Source: Polynucleobacter sp. MWH-Loch1C5
GTDB lineage: Bacteria; Pseudomonadota; Gammaproteobacteria; Burkholderiales; Burkholderiaceae
Reading direction: 5' to 3'
NCBI RefSeq assembly: GCF_018881775.1
Contig: NZ_JACVPR010000001.1
Coordinates: 1-64,000, forward strand
Length of the DNA: 64,000 nt
Shown: in pieces, positions 63,397 through 64,000 of the stretch
Layout of the letters: every line of letters starts with the position of its first letter
How positions within the stretch are numbered: position 1 is the first letter of the stretch
The notes under the pieces: model-generated
What the model was told of the DNA's origin: nothing
The model's database searches: none
Seen by the model: only the letters and a program-made list of their open reading frames with translations
Made by a program: the position numbers and the translations under genes

Positions 63397-64000
63397 ATGC
63401 ATAAAGCGATAGAGCAACTTCTACATGAATATAACCTGTCTGGCCTGACTCGCTGGTTAGATATAGCTTGGCCTATTATCCAAATAATCTTGGTTGTTGT
63501 GGCAGCGCTGATTGTTAAATCTATCTTCATTCGCGCAACTCATTTAATTGCCATGGAAGTACAAAAACGTGGCGCCAGCATTGAAGAGCAAAAACGCATC
63601 AACACTCTTTTACGAGTCAGCAATTACTCGCTCACAGTCCTTATTTGGGTCATTGCAATCATGTTCATACTGGGCGCTTTGGGATTCTCGATTGCCCCTA
63701 TTCTCGCAACAGCTGGTGTGGCCGGTATTGCAGTTGGCTTTGGTGCTCAAAGCTTAGTCAAAGATTACTTTACTGGCTTTGTCATGCTCATCGAAAATCA
63801 AATACGTCAGGGTGATAGTGTAGAAATTGCTGGAAAAACAGGCATAGTGGAAGAAATCACTTTGCGCTATGTTCGTTTACGAGATTATGAAGGTGCAGTT
63901 CATTTTGTTCCTAATAGCAACATCACCGTAGTCACTAATAGAAGTCGAGAATACGCCTACGCAGTTTGTGATGTGGGCATATCTTATGAAGCAGATATTG
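63397..64000 (+). CDS. MscS-family mechanosensitive channel, 3' partial
   Basis: The first 201 codons are in the window; the rest is cut off by the edge. The protein has three membrane segments (about 20-42, 78-98 and 104-125), the pore-helix segment AGVAGIAVGFGAQSLVKDYFTGF, and the start of the beta domain with RQGDSVEIAGKTGIVEEITLRYVRLRDYEG and FVPNSNI. It should open under membrane tension and release solutes on osmotic downshift. There is no ribosome site before the ATG. Confidence 0.92.
   Translation, partial: MHKAIEQLLHEYNLSGLTRWLDIAWPIIQIILVVVAALIVKSIFIRATHLIAMEVQKRGASIEEQKRINTLLRVSNYSLTVLIWVIAIMFILGALGFSIAPILATAGVAGIAVGFGAQSLVKDYFTGFVMLIENQIRQGDSVEIAGKTGIVEEITLRYVRLRDYEGAVHFVPNSNITVVTNRSREYAYAVCDVGISYEADI

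Overview
The window looks like a chromosomal stretch from a Betaproteobacterium of the Burkholderiaceae, most likely Polynucleobacter or a close relative. This rests on the gene order (rpsB-tsf-pyrH-frr-uppS-cdsA-dxr-rseP-bamA-skp-lpxD-fabZ-lpxA-lpxB-rnhB; smc-zipA-ligA; dapD-dapE-prmB; guaB-guaA; ppsA/ppsR), the dense packing with many 1-4 nt stop/start overlaps, and a moderate GC content judged by eye. No tRNA, rRNA, insertion sequence, prophage or CRISPR array was seen. No stretch over 300 nt lacks a gene.

Region by region. 1-4040: the 3' part of a very large Gly/Ser/Thr-rich repeat protein (open at the window edge), then a secreted alpha/beta hydrolase, a periplasmic parvulin-like protein and a small unknown protein. 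This is the most accessory-looking part. 4050-11332: mostly minus-strand housekeeping genes: a SAF-domain dehydrogenase, a second parvulin, bolA, yciB, msrB, selO, a TANGO2-like gene and ygfZ, with one plus-strand thioesterase. 11372-17779: mltG-tmk-holB-TatD and an ankyrin protein, then DUF3293, gloA, a SprT-like gene, a small lipoprotein and DUF1289. 17782-21927: ybiT, ldcA, tadA, queD and queE, a tightly coupled minus-strand run mixing tRNA modification and cell-wall recycling. 22041-26773: an ArsC/Spx-like gene, guaA, guaB, rnfH, ratA and smpB. 26781-30099: PEP synthase and its regulatory kinase/phosphorylase, divergent. 30106-44733: the large minus-strand cluster for translation factors, isoprenoid and phospholipid precursors, outer-membrane assembly and lipid A. 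44906-48300: map-glnD. 48289-49019: a Nudix gene and an AT-rich gap. 49020-55563: ligA-zipA-smc. 55685-58553: dapD-dapE-prmB. 58554-62353: radA, an unknown coiled-coil protein and kup. 62413-64000: an MBL-fold hydrolase and a truncated MscS channel gene.

How the genes work together. The central cluster supplies undecaprenyl phosphate (dxr, uppS), CDP-diacylglycerol (cdsA), lipid A (lpxD, lpxA, lpxB with fabZ) and outer-membrane protein folding (bamA, skp, rseP), next to translation (rpsB, tsf, frr) and UMP supply (pyrH). guaB-guaA make GMP. dapD-dapE feed the lysine/peptidoglycan branch that mltG and ldcA remodel.

Most informative non-coding signals: a pseudoknot-type S2 leader before rpsB; a terminator for ppsA placed inside the 3' end of the smpB coding sequence; good sigma70-type promoters before guaB, kup, smc and mscS; and several start codons without a Shine-Dalgarno site that sit only 5-8 nt after a -10-like hexamer, suggesting leaderless messages. 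I found no clearly new multi-gene system. The strongest candidates for something undescribed are the truncated giant repeat protein with its downstream genes, and a foldase there that lacks the usual catalytic histidine.
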